Assembly: GCF_034140825.1 (NCBI RefSeq)
Contig: NC_089036.1
Location: forward strand, 27,541,001-27,605,000
Direction of reading: 5' to 3'
Source: Oryza sativa Japonica Group
Taxonomy: Eukaryota; Streptophyta; Magnoliopsida; Poales; Poaceae
Length of the DNA stretch: 64,000 nucleotides
Position numbers and translations under genes: made by a program. Shown here piece after piece: positions 22,151 to 33,129 of this stretch (position 1 is the first letter of the stretch; the number at the start of each line of letters is the position of its first letter). Under the pieces are notes generated by a model that saw only the letters and a list, made by a program, of their open reading frames with translations, had not been told where the DNA came from and made no database searches.

Positions 22151-22766
22151 TTGTATCGAAGGGTTAATATTTGTTTGATGATGTGGCTCATCCTGATGGC
22201 ATTTTGGAATTCTCTTTTCACTTATGCAGATATCTCAAAGGGAACGTGGTTAAGGGGTTCGCCAGTCATGACAAAAACTCAACTATAAACAAATCACAAG
22301 TTGGCAAAATTTTCCTATTGGCAGCTACATGTAGATGGCAGCTTGGATGAGATTATCATGTAAAAAAAACCCAAAGCTGGCCTATCATCGCATCACATGG
22401 TCATAACAAGTACCCCTTGTTAGATCAGCCAATCAACCTCACGGCAAAAGTGTCCAACACTCCAAATCCTCGTCTCGCTCTCACCAAAGTCAGAATCACC
22501 TTCCCCAAACACGTCTCACATGTCCTTAAAATAATACTCCTCCCATCCAACGGTTCAGATTGCGAGTCACAGTCTCAGAGAGCGAGGATCCAACGGCGGC
22601 CGAGCACTAACGGAATCTTTCCTCGCTGTCGAAGGCAGTGGGCCCCGGTGAACAGTGGCACGCAGTGCAACCAACCAAGCGACGAGATCCCATATCCTCT
22701 CGAGCTCTCCTCCTCATCGAGCAAAGCAACCAAGAACTTCTCCTTCCCCTGCTTCCCCCACCGGCC
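22151..22766 (+). promoter_or_regulatory. Upstream region and leader of the NCS1 transporter gene
   Basis: The GC content rises from about 22560. CT-rich leader sequence (CTCTCGAGCTCTCCTCCTCA) precedes the start codon. No clear TATA box. Confidence 0.4.
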
Positions 22767-24383
22767 ATGGCCATGTCCATGGCGATGTCGAGAGCTCTCG
22801 CCGCGCGGCATCGAAGCCATTTGGGCCACCGAATTGAGGTGAAGAGCCACCATGCGTCCCCGCCGCGGCTTCCTCTTCTTCCTCGGAGTCCCGGGCTCAC
22901 GCTCGCGTCGCGCCCGCGGATGCTACCGGCGAGGCCCAGGATGTCGTCGAGTGAGTCGGACCTGTCGCCGACGCCGCCGTCGGAGCGCACCATGACGGCC
23001 TGGGACCTAGCCAGCCTCTGGGTCGGCCTTGTGGTCGGCGTGCCGTCCTACTACCTCGCCGGCAGCCTCGTCGACCTCGGCATGTCGGCGCTGCAGGGCG
23101 TCGCGACCGTCGCGTTCGCCAACCTGGTGGTGCTCGTCTCGCTCGTGCTCACGGCCGCGCCGGCGGTCACGCACGGGCTGCCGTTCCCGGTGCTCGCGCG
23201 AGCGGCGTTCGGGGTGCGCGGCGCGCACTTGCCGGCGGTCATCCGCGCGCTCGTCGGCTGCGGGTGGTTCGGCATCGAGTCCTGGATCGGTGGCCGCGCC
23301 GTGTTCCTCCTCCTGCCGTCCAGGCTCAAGTCGTACCAGCCGCTGCTCGCGCCGGTGCCAGGCCTCGGTGCAGCGCCGCTGGAGTTCGCGTGCTTCCTCG
23401 CGTTCTGGGCCGCGCAGCTCGGCGTCATCATGCACGGGATGGAGGGCATCCGCAAGCTCGAGAAGTACTCGGCGCCGGTGCTCATCGTGCTCACCTCCGC
23501 GCTGCTGGCCTGGGCCTACGTGTCCGCCGGCGGCTTCGGGCGCATCCTCTCGCTGCCGCCGAGGCTGACGCGCGCCGAGTTCTGGAAGGTGTTCTTCCCG
23601 TCGCTCACCGCGAACATCAGCTTCTGGGCGACGGTGGCCATCAACATACCGGACTTCGCGCGGTACGCGCGGAGCCAGGCGGACCAGGTGCTCGGCCAGG
23701 CCGGGCTGCCGGTGTTCATGGGCATGTTCACCTTCGCCGGCCTCGCCGTGACGTCCGCCACCGAGGCCATCTTCGGCCACGTCATCTCCGACCCCATCGA
23801 GCTCCTCGGCCGCATCGGCGGGCCGGTGACGACGGTGCTCGCCATCGTCGGCATCAGCCTCGCGACCATCACGACCAACATTGCCGCCAACGTGGTGGCG
23901 CCGGCGAACGCGCTCGTCAGCATGAGCCCGCGCAAGTTCACGTTCGCCAAGGGGGCGCTGGTCACCGCGTTGCTCGGCATCGCCTTCCAGCCATGGCGGC
24001 TGCTCAGCTCCAGCGAGAGCTTCGTCTACACATGGCTGCTCGGCTACTCGGCTCTCATGGGCCCGATCGGAGGGATCATCCTCGCCGACCACTACATCGT
24101 CCGGCGAACCGCGCTGGACGTCGACGCGCTCTACTCGGAGGACAGCCACGGGCCTTACTATTTCCAGGGCGGTTTCAACGTCGCCGCCATGGCGGCGATG
24201 GCGGCCGGAGTTGCGCCGATCGTGCCGGGATTCCTGCACAATGTTGGAGTTCTACCGAGCGTCTCCAAGGCATTTGAGACAGCCTACAACAACGCTTGGT
24301 TCGTCAGTTTTTTCGTCGCCGGCGCCGTCTACTGCCTGCTCTGTCGCCGGAATAGGAATGAACTGAAACACCAGCACGATTGA
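22767..24383 (+). CDS. Plastid nucleobase transporter, NCS1 family (PLUTO-like)
   Basis: Single-exon gene for 538 residues. The first ~58 residues are rich in Ser, Arg and Pro and nearly free of acidic residues, as a chloroplast transit peptide is. Then follow the NCS1 signature start ([20 protein letters not shown], about 68-87) and about twelve hydrophobic segments, including [13 protein letters not shown] and [19 protein letters not shown]. The Arabidopsis homologue PLUTO moves adenine, guanine and uracil into plastids. The reading frame is open 129 bases further upstream, but only from a GTG; ATG 22767 (GCCATGGCC, good context) is the natural start and gives the transit peptide. GC-rich and intact. 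The long minus-strand frame opposite it is a shadow. Confidence 0.92.
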   Translation: MAMSMAMSRALAARHRSHLGHRIEVKSHHASPPRLPLLPRSPGLTLASRPRMLPARPRMSSSESDLSPTPPSERTMTAWDLASLWVGLVVGVPSYYLAGSLVDLGMSALQGVATVAFANLVVLVSLVLTAAPAVTHGLPFPVLARAAFGVRGAHLPAVIRALVGCGWFGIESWIGGRAVFLLLPSRLKSYQPLLAPVPGLGAAPLEFACFLAFWAAQLGVIMHGMEGIRKLEKYSAPVLIVLTSALLAWAYVSAGGFGRILSLPPRLTRAEFWKVFFPSLTANISFWATVAINIPDFARYARSQADQVLGQAGLPVFMGMFTFAGLAVTSATEAIFGHVISDPIELLGRIGGPVTTVLAIVGISLATITTNIAANVVAPANALVSMSPRKFTFAKGALVTALLGIAFQPWRLLSSSESFVYTWLLGYSALMGPIGGIILADHYIVRRTALDVDALYSEDSHGPYYFQGGFNVAAMAAMAAGVAPIVPGFLHNVGVLPSVSKAFETAYNNAWFVSFFVAGAVYCLLCRRNRNELKHQHD

Positions 24384-24463
24384 TTGTAATTTGCAAACAC
24401 AAAGGAGTAAAAAATGTTGCAAATGATAGTTGAAAGCAACATCAGCAAATGCTTGGAAAACAA

Positions 24464-24687
24464 CTGTGTTTGCAAGAGGGGAAAGTTTCCAACACTCCCA
24501 TCTCATTTTCTCAAACGGCTGAACGATGCGTTTTTTGCAAAAAGTTTCTATACGAAAGTTGTTTAAAAAAATCATATTGATCCATTTTTTTTTAAAAAAA
24601 ACTAATACTTAATTAATTACGCGTTAATGGAATACTCCGTTTTTCATGTGCACTGTTCAGGTTACCATTCTCCCCTAGCGAACACAG
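24464..24687. mobile_element. MITE downstream of the NCS1 gene
   Basis: Short terminal inverted repeats CTGTGTTTG and CGAACACAG bound a body with TTTTTTGCAAAAAGTTTCTA and CTTAATTAATTACGCGTTAA, a wording frequent in rice. It lies within 80 bp of the transporter stop codon, so it may be part of the 3' UTR. A truncated relative is at about 46974-47165. Confidence 0.75.
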
Positions 24688-24965
24688 CCATATGACTCTA
24701 GAAAATTCTCATATGCCATATCTCATTGTTGGGAAATGCTAACCCAAAAGAGAGCTGCTCATTGATAATGCTGGTATCGATAAGTTAAGAGGATTAGTTC
24801 AAATTTGTGCTACTACTAAGCTGCTGGGGCAAATGATCGAATAATTCATGAAACAATTCTGCCCGACAGCTTACATTTCAGTTGGACAGCCATGTAAAGC
24901 AAACCTACCCTTCAAACAATAATACACATGAGCCATCAACGAGCCCCGATACACTACATGTGCCA

Positions 24966-27900
24966 TCAACGAGTCCTGGTTTTGATAATCTTCCCCCTAG
25001 ATGCCTTCTTCTCCATCTTCTCCCTTTTCTTTCGGGTCTTCTCATCCTCTTCTTCGCCCTGCAGACAGGAGGTACAATACTGATAAGTCATATCCAAATG
25101 TCGGTTGTGATAATAATGTACTGCCACTGACAATCACTCTATTTTTACCTCTGAACTACCACCGAAAAATGCTCCTCTCAACAGACCGGAAATCTTGTAT
25201 CCACCATAAGCTGGAATCTGAAAATCAATAGGTATGTGGTTAATAACAAGTTAACAATGATTGGCAATGCCTCTTGGTATTGTGCACAACTCATCATATG
25301 TAGCTACCATCTGCAATGCGCATTGAGAATTTTATTTAACAACAAAAAGAGGGGGCCATAGTTAGATGCCTGTATAACAAAAATAAATCGAAACAATAAT
25401 TTTCTAGAGATTTTAACTCATTGGCCATGATGCCATGTGCCTACATTCCTAACATGCCTGTGATTGCGAGGAAAAACTGATTGAAAGTAAGAGCACAACA
25501 GCTTACAGTAGTAGCAATCAGTGACGGTAATCTAAATTGGTACTGCAGTGTGGCTGTTATTCAAATATACCGCTGTAAAACCACCTTATGAACCAGTGGT
25601 CACAAAATAAGTTACAAGCATAGATCAGACGGTCATGGTATCATGGATAACATTCCTAGGCCATTGGCATAATTAGGTTGAATGATAATATCAAGTTCAG
25701 CACAGAATCTTCACCAGACATGCTGGAACATCAATCAAATAATGGAAACATACAAACATAGGATAAAGAAAGAGGATGAGGACAAGAATTTAAATAGTTT
25801 TCAACCAAGTTTTCATGTTGTAACATGCTACAGAACAAGCAGGTTTATGTAGTTTATAAATATTGACTTTATTCTATATTGGGGGCATCCCAAACAGGGG
25901 TGACACCAATAGTGACATCAACAAAAAGTAATCGCCATAGTAAACAGAAATATAATTGAAGTCAAGAATGGTGTGTGTGAATCTTACCACCAAATATGTC
26001 CACCAAAATTTATCAGAAAAAATAGACATCAGCTGCACAAAGAGAGTGATATATATCACATCTTGTAAATATCTGCATGAAAAGAAGCAAATGACGATTT
26101 ATTATTCAATTATACAGCAGAAGGCATACGAAGTTTTGCATGTACAAGTTGATGTATTCCATCAATGGATGATGTCAAAATTCTAAAAGTTTCAACCCAC
26201 TGTGATGGTCAAAGCTCTCTAATTTTAGTTAGGAGTATTCATGTAATTTCAGCTTTAAAATTTGGTAACTGATTTTAAAGAAGCTGGATCAAGGTCTTTG
26301 TGGCGAATTTTACAAGGTCCACAACTGAAAGTTAATAATTTTCCATGGAAAATATCCAATAATTCATTTTCAAGTAGAATAATTAAAAACAATTGTGTTT
26401 TCCTTACTCGGACATTCCACCAGCGTTCAAGTCATAACCAGCATTAATTAACTCTCCATTCTCAGAGTATTCTGGCTCTGACATATTGGCAAGTTGCTTG
26501 TACGGCAGAAAATATGCAGCAGATGTCACAGCAAGACCAATCCAATGCTTCCAGGTGAAAGACGAATGCATTACAGCCATTCTCACTACTATGTAAATAA
26601 CCTGCGCAACAAATTAAGTTATACAAGAAATCAGGTACTAGACTCCGAACTCAAAATAGCTAAAGTATATAATTAGGTTGTGATATAACTGATTTTACGG
26701 TCCTTGAGAAGGTAGCAAGAGGTACCACAGTTTTTAGTATTAATTTGTGGTACCTCATCAAGAGATACCAAAATTTACATTAACAAACTGTGGTACCTCC
26801 TCAAGAACAGCCAACAGGTAAAAATTAAAAAGGAATCCCATATGGCATACTTCCAAGAAAAGAATGAAAGCAAAGAAGAAATGCTACCATAGCATGCTTT
26901 TTATATACTGGCATTTTTAGGAGAAATATTAATAATTGCCAAAGCTATATAGTGTTTAAGATAATAGGTTATAAAACTAAATTTGAGATCCAGAATAGAC
27001 CCACCAATATCCAAATTCCAACCTTACAAACCAAAACCCCCCACAGGAATATTGGATATGAGATGATTTCATCTTCTTTTCTTTCTCTAATTTATTCGAT
27101 TGCATTAGCAACTTTCGCAGATGCAGTAGGCTAGAAGCCAGTGAAAGATGCCCTGAGATACTCCTGGTAAGTGATACTCCTAATTTCTTTCTGGTTTAAG
27201 TACGACACAAAGGGCATAAAATTCAAGTGATTATTACTCCGGTAGTCAAGAATAAAGAGCATAAGTTTGATCTTATCAGAGTGAGGACTTGGGGTTTAGT
27301 GATCTTTATAACCTTCTAATTACCCTAAATTTACTTCAATTTTTATGAAAAGAAGTACCAAAGAGAACCATGTATACATAACCTTGTTGAACAAAATAAA
27401 ATGCATCAATGCAATGCATGGAGGCAAGATGGCACCAAGCACCTAATCGCCGCCAAGGCAAGATTATAACCTTTCTATCATGAACTTTTGTGATCATAAA
27501 TTTTCCCATGATATGACCAAAACATGACATGTTCCACAAACAAACTTAGAATCCATCACAGAACATGTTGAGGTCAGAAGGGAAGGTGATTCTACAAGAC
27601 AAAACTACGCTAGAGCTTTCCTCCCTCTCACTGAGTACCTTGACATGCAAGACTCAAACCTTCCCAAAAAAATAATAAATAAATAAAAGAAGAAGACTGA
27701 ACACGATAACTACCATAGCCCAGACAACTACTCCAGGGACCAGGCAAGATCAGCTAGTCCAATTCAATTCTTCACCAAAATTACCACCCCCAAACTCATG
27801 TATCACACGACCACTGCCAAAAATAAAATCTAACCAAAAACCAACCATCTAGCAGCGTCCTAAGCAATTCACGGATCTGAAAACAGAAGGGGGGGAGGGA

Positions 27901-28003
27901 ATCGACGGGGACCGCTCACGTTGGCCGCGAGGATTAGGCGCAGGATGAGGTCCATCCGCTTCTTGTTCGCGTCCCTCGTCTTCTTCACCCCTTGCTTCGC
28001 CAT
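24966..28003 (-). CDS. TMEM208: TMEM208 / SND2 homologue (ER membrane protein)
   Basis: Five exons, too short to stand out alone: 28003-27920, 26601-26408, 26072-25988, 25217-25149, 25058-24966. All borders are GT-AG, and the 525 nt run in one frame to a TGA (174 residues). The protein begins MAKQGVKKTRDANKKR, has paired hydrophobic segments (about 17-60), the family landmark GELINAGYDLNAGGMSE (about 76-92), a second hydrophobic pair (IYITLFVQLM), then IPAYGGYK and a charged Lys/Glu-rich tail. TMEM208 is the mammalian counterpart of yeast Snd2, part of the SRP-independent route for inserting tail-anchored and other proteins into the ER; a role in plants is inferred. It shares an upstream region with the RING gene on the other strand. 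Confidence 0.92.
26698..26812. mobile_element. Small palindromic MITE in TMEM208 intron 1
   Basis: GGTCCTTGAGAAGGTAGCAA at the left and ACCTCCTCAAGAACAGCC at the right form inverted arms, with inner GGTACCACAG/CTGTGGTACC pairs. About 115 bp, non-coding. Confidence 0.65.
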
Positions 28004-28235
28004 GGCTGGCTGCAGCGCTCGGAATCCTCCTCTCCTCCCTCGCTGGGTCTCCCTCCCCCTCGTCTCCTCCTCCGCTGAGATCTTATTGCCTCGCTCCAAA
28101 TTCACTCTCCGATACTGATTCTTCCTCCCCAATGGTTCTAGAACTGGACCTCTAAATGGGCCTTGACTGAGAGCTTGTGGGCCTAGACTTTCCCGGCCTC
28201 TGAGGCCCATTAGATCGGCACCGCGACGGCCTCAC

Positions 28236-28243
28236 CTATAAAA
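28236..28243 (+). promoter_or_regulatory. TATA box of the RING gene
   Basis: CTATAAAAC, 150 bp upstream of the start codon. Confidence 0.65.
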
Positions 28244-28329
28244 CGTCCAGCGCGCCACCGCCATCGCCATCGCTACGGCTAGCAACTGCCTCGCCTCCGA
28301 TCAAACCAACGAATTGCTCTGTGCAGAGG

Positions 28330-28331
<2 letters not shown>

Positions 28332-28386
<55 letters not shown>
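28332..28386. repeat. (GA)27 microsatellite in the RING gene leader
   Basis: Uninterrupted GA run ending a few bases before the start codon, therefore within the 5' UTR. Confidence 0.95.
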
Positions 28387-28391
<5 letters not shown>

Positions 28392-28856
28392 ATGGAGAGC
28401 CAGGAGCTCTGGGCGCTGTACGTGGGCGTGGCGTCGCTGGCCATCGGGATGCTCGGGGTGCTGGGCGTCTGGCTCTGCTACCTGTTCCAGGCCGTGGCGC
28501 GGGGGCCGCCTCCGGACCCGCCGCCGCCGCCGACGCCGCCCTGCACGCCGGAGACGGAGGAGGACGACAAGAACGGGCTCTCGGAGGAGGAGCTGAGGAT
28601 GCTGGGCGGGATCTGCGTGGCGGTGGCCGGGGATGGCGAGGAAGAGGAGGAGGAGCAGCTCTGCCCGATCTGCCTCGACGGCATGGAGGCCGGGCGCGCC
28701 GTGCGCGTCCTCCCCGGATGCAGCCGCGCCTTTCACCAGGACTGCGTCGACCGGTGGCTCACCATCTCGCCGCGCTGCCCCGTCTGCAACGCCTGGGTCA
28801 CCACGCAGTCGCCGGGGACCTCGCCGCCGCGCACCAAGCCTGCTCTGAATTCTTGA
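28392..28856 (+). CDS. Membrane-anchored RING-finger protein with an altered ligand (ATL-like)
   Basis: Single-exon gene for 154 residues. Residues ~9-32 form one transmembrane segment, then come a Pro-rich run, an acidic stretch (EEEEEEQ, 83-89) and a RING at 91-132. The architecture is that of ATL-type E3 ubiquitin ligases, which bind E2 enzymes through the RING. Ligands C91, C94, C110, H115, C118, C129 and C132 are in place with canonical spacing (X2, X15, X10, X2). The fourth position, expected His in C-x-H-x2-H, is Arg112 (GCSRAFHQDC, codon CGC where CAC would be His). The conserved Trp of DRWL and the Pro after C129 are kept. It may be a sequencing difference, a weak or inactive ligase, or a tolerated change. 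The GA microsatellite forms most of the visible 5' leader. Confidence 0.88.
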   Translation: MESQELWALYVGVASLAIGMLGVLGVWLCYLFQAVARGPPPDPPPPPTPPCTPETEEDDKNGLSEEELRMLGGICVAVAGDGEEEEEEQLCPICLDGMEAGRAVRVLPGCSRAFHQDCVDRWLTISPRCPVCNAWVTTQSPGTSPPRTKPALNS

Positions 28857-30211
28857 GATGGCAGCGTCGCCGCCCTCCCGATCATGGGTCAGTTCTTGGT
28901 TCTTGACGAGTTCTTGATGAGTTCTCGTCGATCGTCATCGTCAGTTTCTAGGCTCTGGAGAGCGGTTCTTGGCGATTTCTTGTTGGCTATCTTGTGTTTT
29001 TTTTTGGAGGATTCGGGGCTGCGTGTAAATTGCCTTGGTGCTCTAATTGTTGGTAGAAATCAGTAGGCTTATGCAGGTTTCAGCCCTTTCCTACTCTGAC
29101 AGGTCAACAATTTTGCCCGGATTTATTCTAGGTGATGAATGAATGGAATAGCTAATACTGTGAATAGACCAAACTTGTTGTTGATAACACATTCATGTTT
29201 TTCAGAAGACATTTTTCCAATTTAGATGACAATCTTTATGTTGCTTTGAGATATCTTTGACGAATATCCAAGGCCTGCAGCTGTAAAATTTTACATCCTT
29301 GTGTGGGGGAAATCCAGATTTGGCTTTTGAACTGTTGAATCCTGAAGTCCTGATGCTAGTAAATCTGGGTTCAGTTCTGTTGTTGTGCTGTACTTGTGAA
29401 TTTCTGGGTTATGTTACCTGATGCTGCTTGAAGTCAAGTTCTGATGTACTACTTATGTGTTTCTGGGTCAGTTCCTTGAGGTTAACTTGTTGCTATGAAT
29501 CTCTGCTGAAACGATCCAAAGTTTCATCTTTCTTCCTTTTTTGTCAAATGTTTATGATTTTGTCAGTACCGGAAGAGCTTTAGGGATTGAAGCTTAAAAT
29601 TTTAGACACAGCAGCAGATCTGTTTCTGCCCTTTACGTATTGTAGTATTAGTTATTTCCTCTTTCTTAAAGTAGCACCATTTAATAGCTCGTTCTATGTT
29701 GACAAAAAGTTTGATGGAAGAATGGTTACATGGGCGTAATAAGCAGGCAGACTTTCTTGATTGTTAGTTCTTCGTCGATACTAGAAATTTCAGTGATCAA
29801 AAGAAGTAATTTCAATGGCATCAATTCTGTTCGTAATTTCACATGAAAGGATAGTACAATTGAAAACCAATTAGCTCAAAACTGGAAAAACCTTCAGTCC
29901 TGTTCTATGTTAAGTGTGAGAAAAAAAATACAGAACTATCCTCGACTTTACATCCCTTGATAAGAAAGTTACAGAAAACAATTAACCAAAATATCTTGGT
30001 GTGGAAACCAGCTGACTTCTAGAAAAGGTCCATGATCTGTAGTTCTGAGCCAACCTAACCCCAATCCAGCCCCAAATATTGTACAGGTTCCGCAGATGAA
30101 ACTAGAGAACAACAAATGTCTTGCCCTTTGTAAAGGGTAAAGTGTGTTATATAACTACATGGATCCATGAGAGAATTGAATACAACAGTAGATTCCCACA
30201 TGAAACTCAAG
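28857..30211. other. 3' UTRs and spacer between convergent RING and LYRM2 genes
   Basis: No reading frame of note. The first few hundred bases are probably the RING gene 3' UTR; the last ~200 are the LYRM2 3' UTR. Confidence 0.5.
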
Positions 30212-30553
30212 TTAACTATTTCCTGTCATGTCAAGCATCTCATCAAGACCTTTTAATCGTTGCAGACCTTCACTGATCAAGAACTTAATCTTCTGTTTAT
30301 CGTCACAACGGCGATTTTTTTCAATCTCAGCTCTTACAGTTTGCCTCAACTCATCTGGACAAAGAACATTCAAGAATATTTAGTTGTAACTTCAAGAGTA
30401 AACATTAGACAGAAAAGATAGGAAAGCGAGGTTTAAAAATGTCTGACCGCGTGCATGCACAGGAGCTCGGCGAGTCATGCGCAAGGCCTGCCTATAAAGC
30501 TTTAAAACACGTGCACGCAGGATGAAAGCCCTTAAGTCCATGAAATGGGCCAT
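30212..30553 (-). CDS. LYRM2: LYR-motif protein, LYRM2-like
   Basis: Two coding exons: 30553-30448 and 30354-30212, GT-AG, one frame, 82 residues to a TAA. LYR proteins are small mitochondrial matrix factors that work with acyl carrier protein in assembling respiratory complexes and Fe-S proteins; LYRM2 is linked to complex I. Landmarks: RARVLKLYRQALRMTRR (the LYR tripeptide is present), then ARDELRQTVRAEIEKNRR and a helical tail (KIKFLISEGLQRL), matching human LYRM2 in order and length. Two in-frame ATGs, four codons apart, could start it (30553 or 30541); I took the first. The coding part is too small to show as a long open frame. A GC-rich 5' exon about 2 kb upstream (32597 onward) probably belongs to it. 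Confidence 0.85.
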
Positions 30554-31213
30554 CGAATGACACTCTAATAGAACCTTAGCAAAATATGATCATGCCATGC
30601 AAACTGTCCCGTAACCCTGGAAATTCAGGAGAAAAGGTTGCATGATGTACAATTCTGTGAGACCTACCGGTGGGGCATGGGGGTTCAGCTGAACCCCCAA
30701 ACGTTTTGGGGGAGAAATATGCTACCTCTCCCTCCCTCTCCTTTAATTTTTGACCACACACAGCGCCTCCCTGTTAAGACACACCATTAAAAAAAGTAGA
30801 AGCTCTTGGATCAAAGGAAAAGGGATAATGACCATTAGATATATGAATTGCAACTGCCTTTGTTGAGGAAGTTTGCTACGTGATTAACTGTCAAGGCAAA
30901 GCAGCCAAACCAACACTGTTGTCCGTAAAAAGGTAAAGAAGCCAAAACAACAGTGTTGTCCGGAAAAAAATTGAAGCAAAATATGTTGCGACTCTTGCCA
31001 ATTGTCAGTAATTAACCACAACAGTTTGACAAGCCGTTTGCAGTGCATATAAAGAACACGTTAATTTCCTCTAAAACCCTCCTCATAATCTCCTTTTCTT
31101 TCTGTACAGCAAAAGCACTTCCAAGGTACACATAAAAACCTTCCAAGGCTTAGTCATACTACCAAAAACGTTCAAGAAAAAAACATCAGAACCATGAGTT
31201 AACGTTGAGATCA

Positions 31214-31380
31214 ATTTCAGGGGCGGAGACAGCTTGAAGCCACACCAGGGCTTAGTTCTATTACCTTGTCCTAGCTCTCTATAAATTCAAGCATTCTTTC
31301 TAAAATTAATATGGAATTTGCATGGGGTTTGGATCCCAGAACTAGGGCTTGAGCTCTAGCTGCCCTAGGCCTGGATCCAT
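31214..31380. mobile_element. hAT-like fragment in the LYRM2 intron
   Basis: CAGGGGCGGAGACAG at the left and GCCTAGGCCTGGATCC-type wording at the right resemble the ends of hAT-derived short repeats in rice. Ends are diverged; no target duplication was established. Confidence 0.4.
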
Positions 31381-31943
31381 GCTGATCAATGGTGAGAGTA
31401 ATAAAATTCAGTTGCAAAGATGCCATGCTTCAAAAATTCCATTTTGCTGATGATATCTCATCCATCAATGGTCATATGCTTCCATTGATAGGTAAAAGAT
31501 CTATTGTGATATTGTACGTCGATAGTAAAATTTAGTTACTGTACCCGCATCCTCATTTTACCATGAACATAAATATGCATAATCACAAACAAACCCACAA
31601 CATCGTGTGGGGTACTCTTAGTCAGTAATAAGGTTGTTGGGGCTTGTGTTTTGTGGCTTACTAGGAATGGCTTTGTTTTCCAAATCATTGTGTTAAAATC
31701 ACCCTAGACAATCTTGTATAAAATGATTGCGCAGATTCAGAGATGGATGGTCCTGTAAAATGAATAGGAGCACAGTATGCTGCAGGTGTGGTGTGATCGA
31801 ATTATGGAGCATAATATTCAAGTGCTGAAGTCTCCTGACGTGCTGCCAATGGAGATTGATGGATAGCTGAATGTCTGAAGTTTAGCTATGAGAACTGTAA
31901 TCCTGTCACTTTCTGTTTTGAGTGTTTTTGGAGGTGTTTGAGG

Positions 31944-32273
31944 TGGTGTTTGGATCGAGGGACTTAACTTTAGTCTCTATATTTAGACACTAATTTAGAG
32001 TATTAAATATAGACTACTTACGAAACTAATTACATAAATAAAAGCTAATTTCCGAGATAATTTTTTTAAGCCTAATTAATCCATAATTAGAGAATGTTTA
32101 CTGTAGCATCACATAAGCTAATCATGGATTAATTAGGCTCAATAGATTTGTCTCGCGAATTAGTCCAAGATTATGGATGGGTTTTATTAATAGTCTACGT
32201 TTAATATTTATAATTAGTTTCCAAACATCCGATGTGATAGGGACTTAACAGTTTTAGTCTCATCTAAACAGGG
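31944..32273. mobile_element. Tourist/PIF-like MITE in the LYRM2 intron
   Basis: GGTGTTTGGATCGAGGGACT at the left, GGGACTTAACAGTTTTAGTC and ATCTAAACAGGG at the right. The middle is palindromic (AAGCCTAATTAATCCATAAT and its complement ATGGATTAATTAGGCTCAAT). About 330 bp, non-coding. Confidence 0.8.
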
Positions 32274-32596
32274 TCTGATGTCGTTGCCTATGGCCCTGAT
32301 GTTACTTCTGAAACTTGCAACCCAGTAGTCTGTTTGTGGTGTCTAGTGTCGTTGGTAGGAATCTGTTTTTTTTCTTTTCGTTGGATGATGAACTACAGTA
32401 AGTTTCTTTGGCTTTCTTACAAAAGTCGGATCAAATATGTTCTATCTTCTAAAAAAAAAGTTAGTACTAAGGTTAAGACAAAGAAAAACCTAAGCTTCTA
32501 GATCTAGAAGAGAAAGATAAGGTAAGGGCAAAGAGAAAATGTGAAGGTAGTAATGGATGAGAAAGAAAGAGGATGTGCTTCGGCACGGGTACTCAC

Positions 32597-32940
32597 CGGA
32601 GGCGGAAGCAGCAGGGCGACGGCACCGCTGCTCGCGCGATGTATAAGAGGTCGACGCAGGCGGCCGACGAACTCGCGAGGAGACGGGAGTCGAGGCTGAT
32701 GTGACGTGGAGACTGGCTTGCGCGCAAGGAGTCAGAGGCGAGAATATGCGGCGGAAGCCGGAAGCAGCACGACGCCGGCGCCGCTACTCGCGGTGATGGA
32801 GATCGGCGCGACGGCGTAGGCGGCGGGCGAAGGAGACGGAACGGGTGCTGGAGGAGGGGAGGCCAGGGGACAGGGGGCTGGGTCGCAACGCAAGGAGGCA
32901 AGAGGCCTATTACGCTGCTGGGTCAGTGGGGTGTTGTTAC
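32597..32940 (-). other. Probable non-coding first exon and promoter-proximal region of LYRM2
   Basis: GC-rich block ending on the minus strand in CCTCCG|GTGAGT, a strong splice donor. It contains a diverged internal duplication (the GAAGCAGCA...CGACG...CCGCT unit at about 32607-32632 and 32760-32790). The link to the coding exons 2 kb away is inference from order and strand. Confidence 0.5.
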
Positions 32941-33129
32941 AGGTTTGGGCTTTTTGGTGGCTCGGTCTCCATCTGTTCCATCTCCTCCCAACCCCAGCCC
33001 GGTTGAAACAAAAAAACAACTAGGGTGTGTTTGGAACTTTGGGGAGAATACTACCAATCGAACGTCCGATATATCAAAAAAAACATCGGTCGGTCAAAAT
33101 GTTGCAGCTGACCAACAAGTGAAACATTA
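32941..33129. other. Upstream spacer of LYRM2
   Basis: Includes a GTGTGTTTGGAACTTTGGGG start typical of a truncated MITE; nothing else. Confidence 0.35.

Larger units (their letters stand above)
28004..28391. promoter_or_regulatory. Compact divergent promoter (TMEM208 / RING gene)
   Basis: Only 388 bp separate the two start codons. It holds three Site-II-type GGCCCA/TGGGCC elements (about 28158-28163, 28179-28184, 28204-28209), typical of plant housekeeping promoters, and a TATA box facing the RING gene. The TMEM208 side has none and is probably TATA-less. Confidence 0.7.

Noticed and set aside
23007-24239. 410-codon minus-strand frame across the NCS1 transporter
   Set aside because: Antisense shadow: low-complexity Arg/His/Glu-rich sequence with no fold or family.
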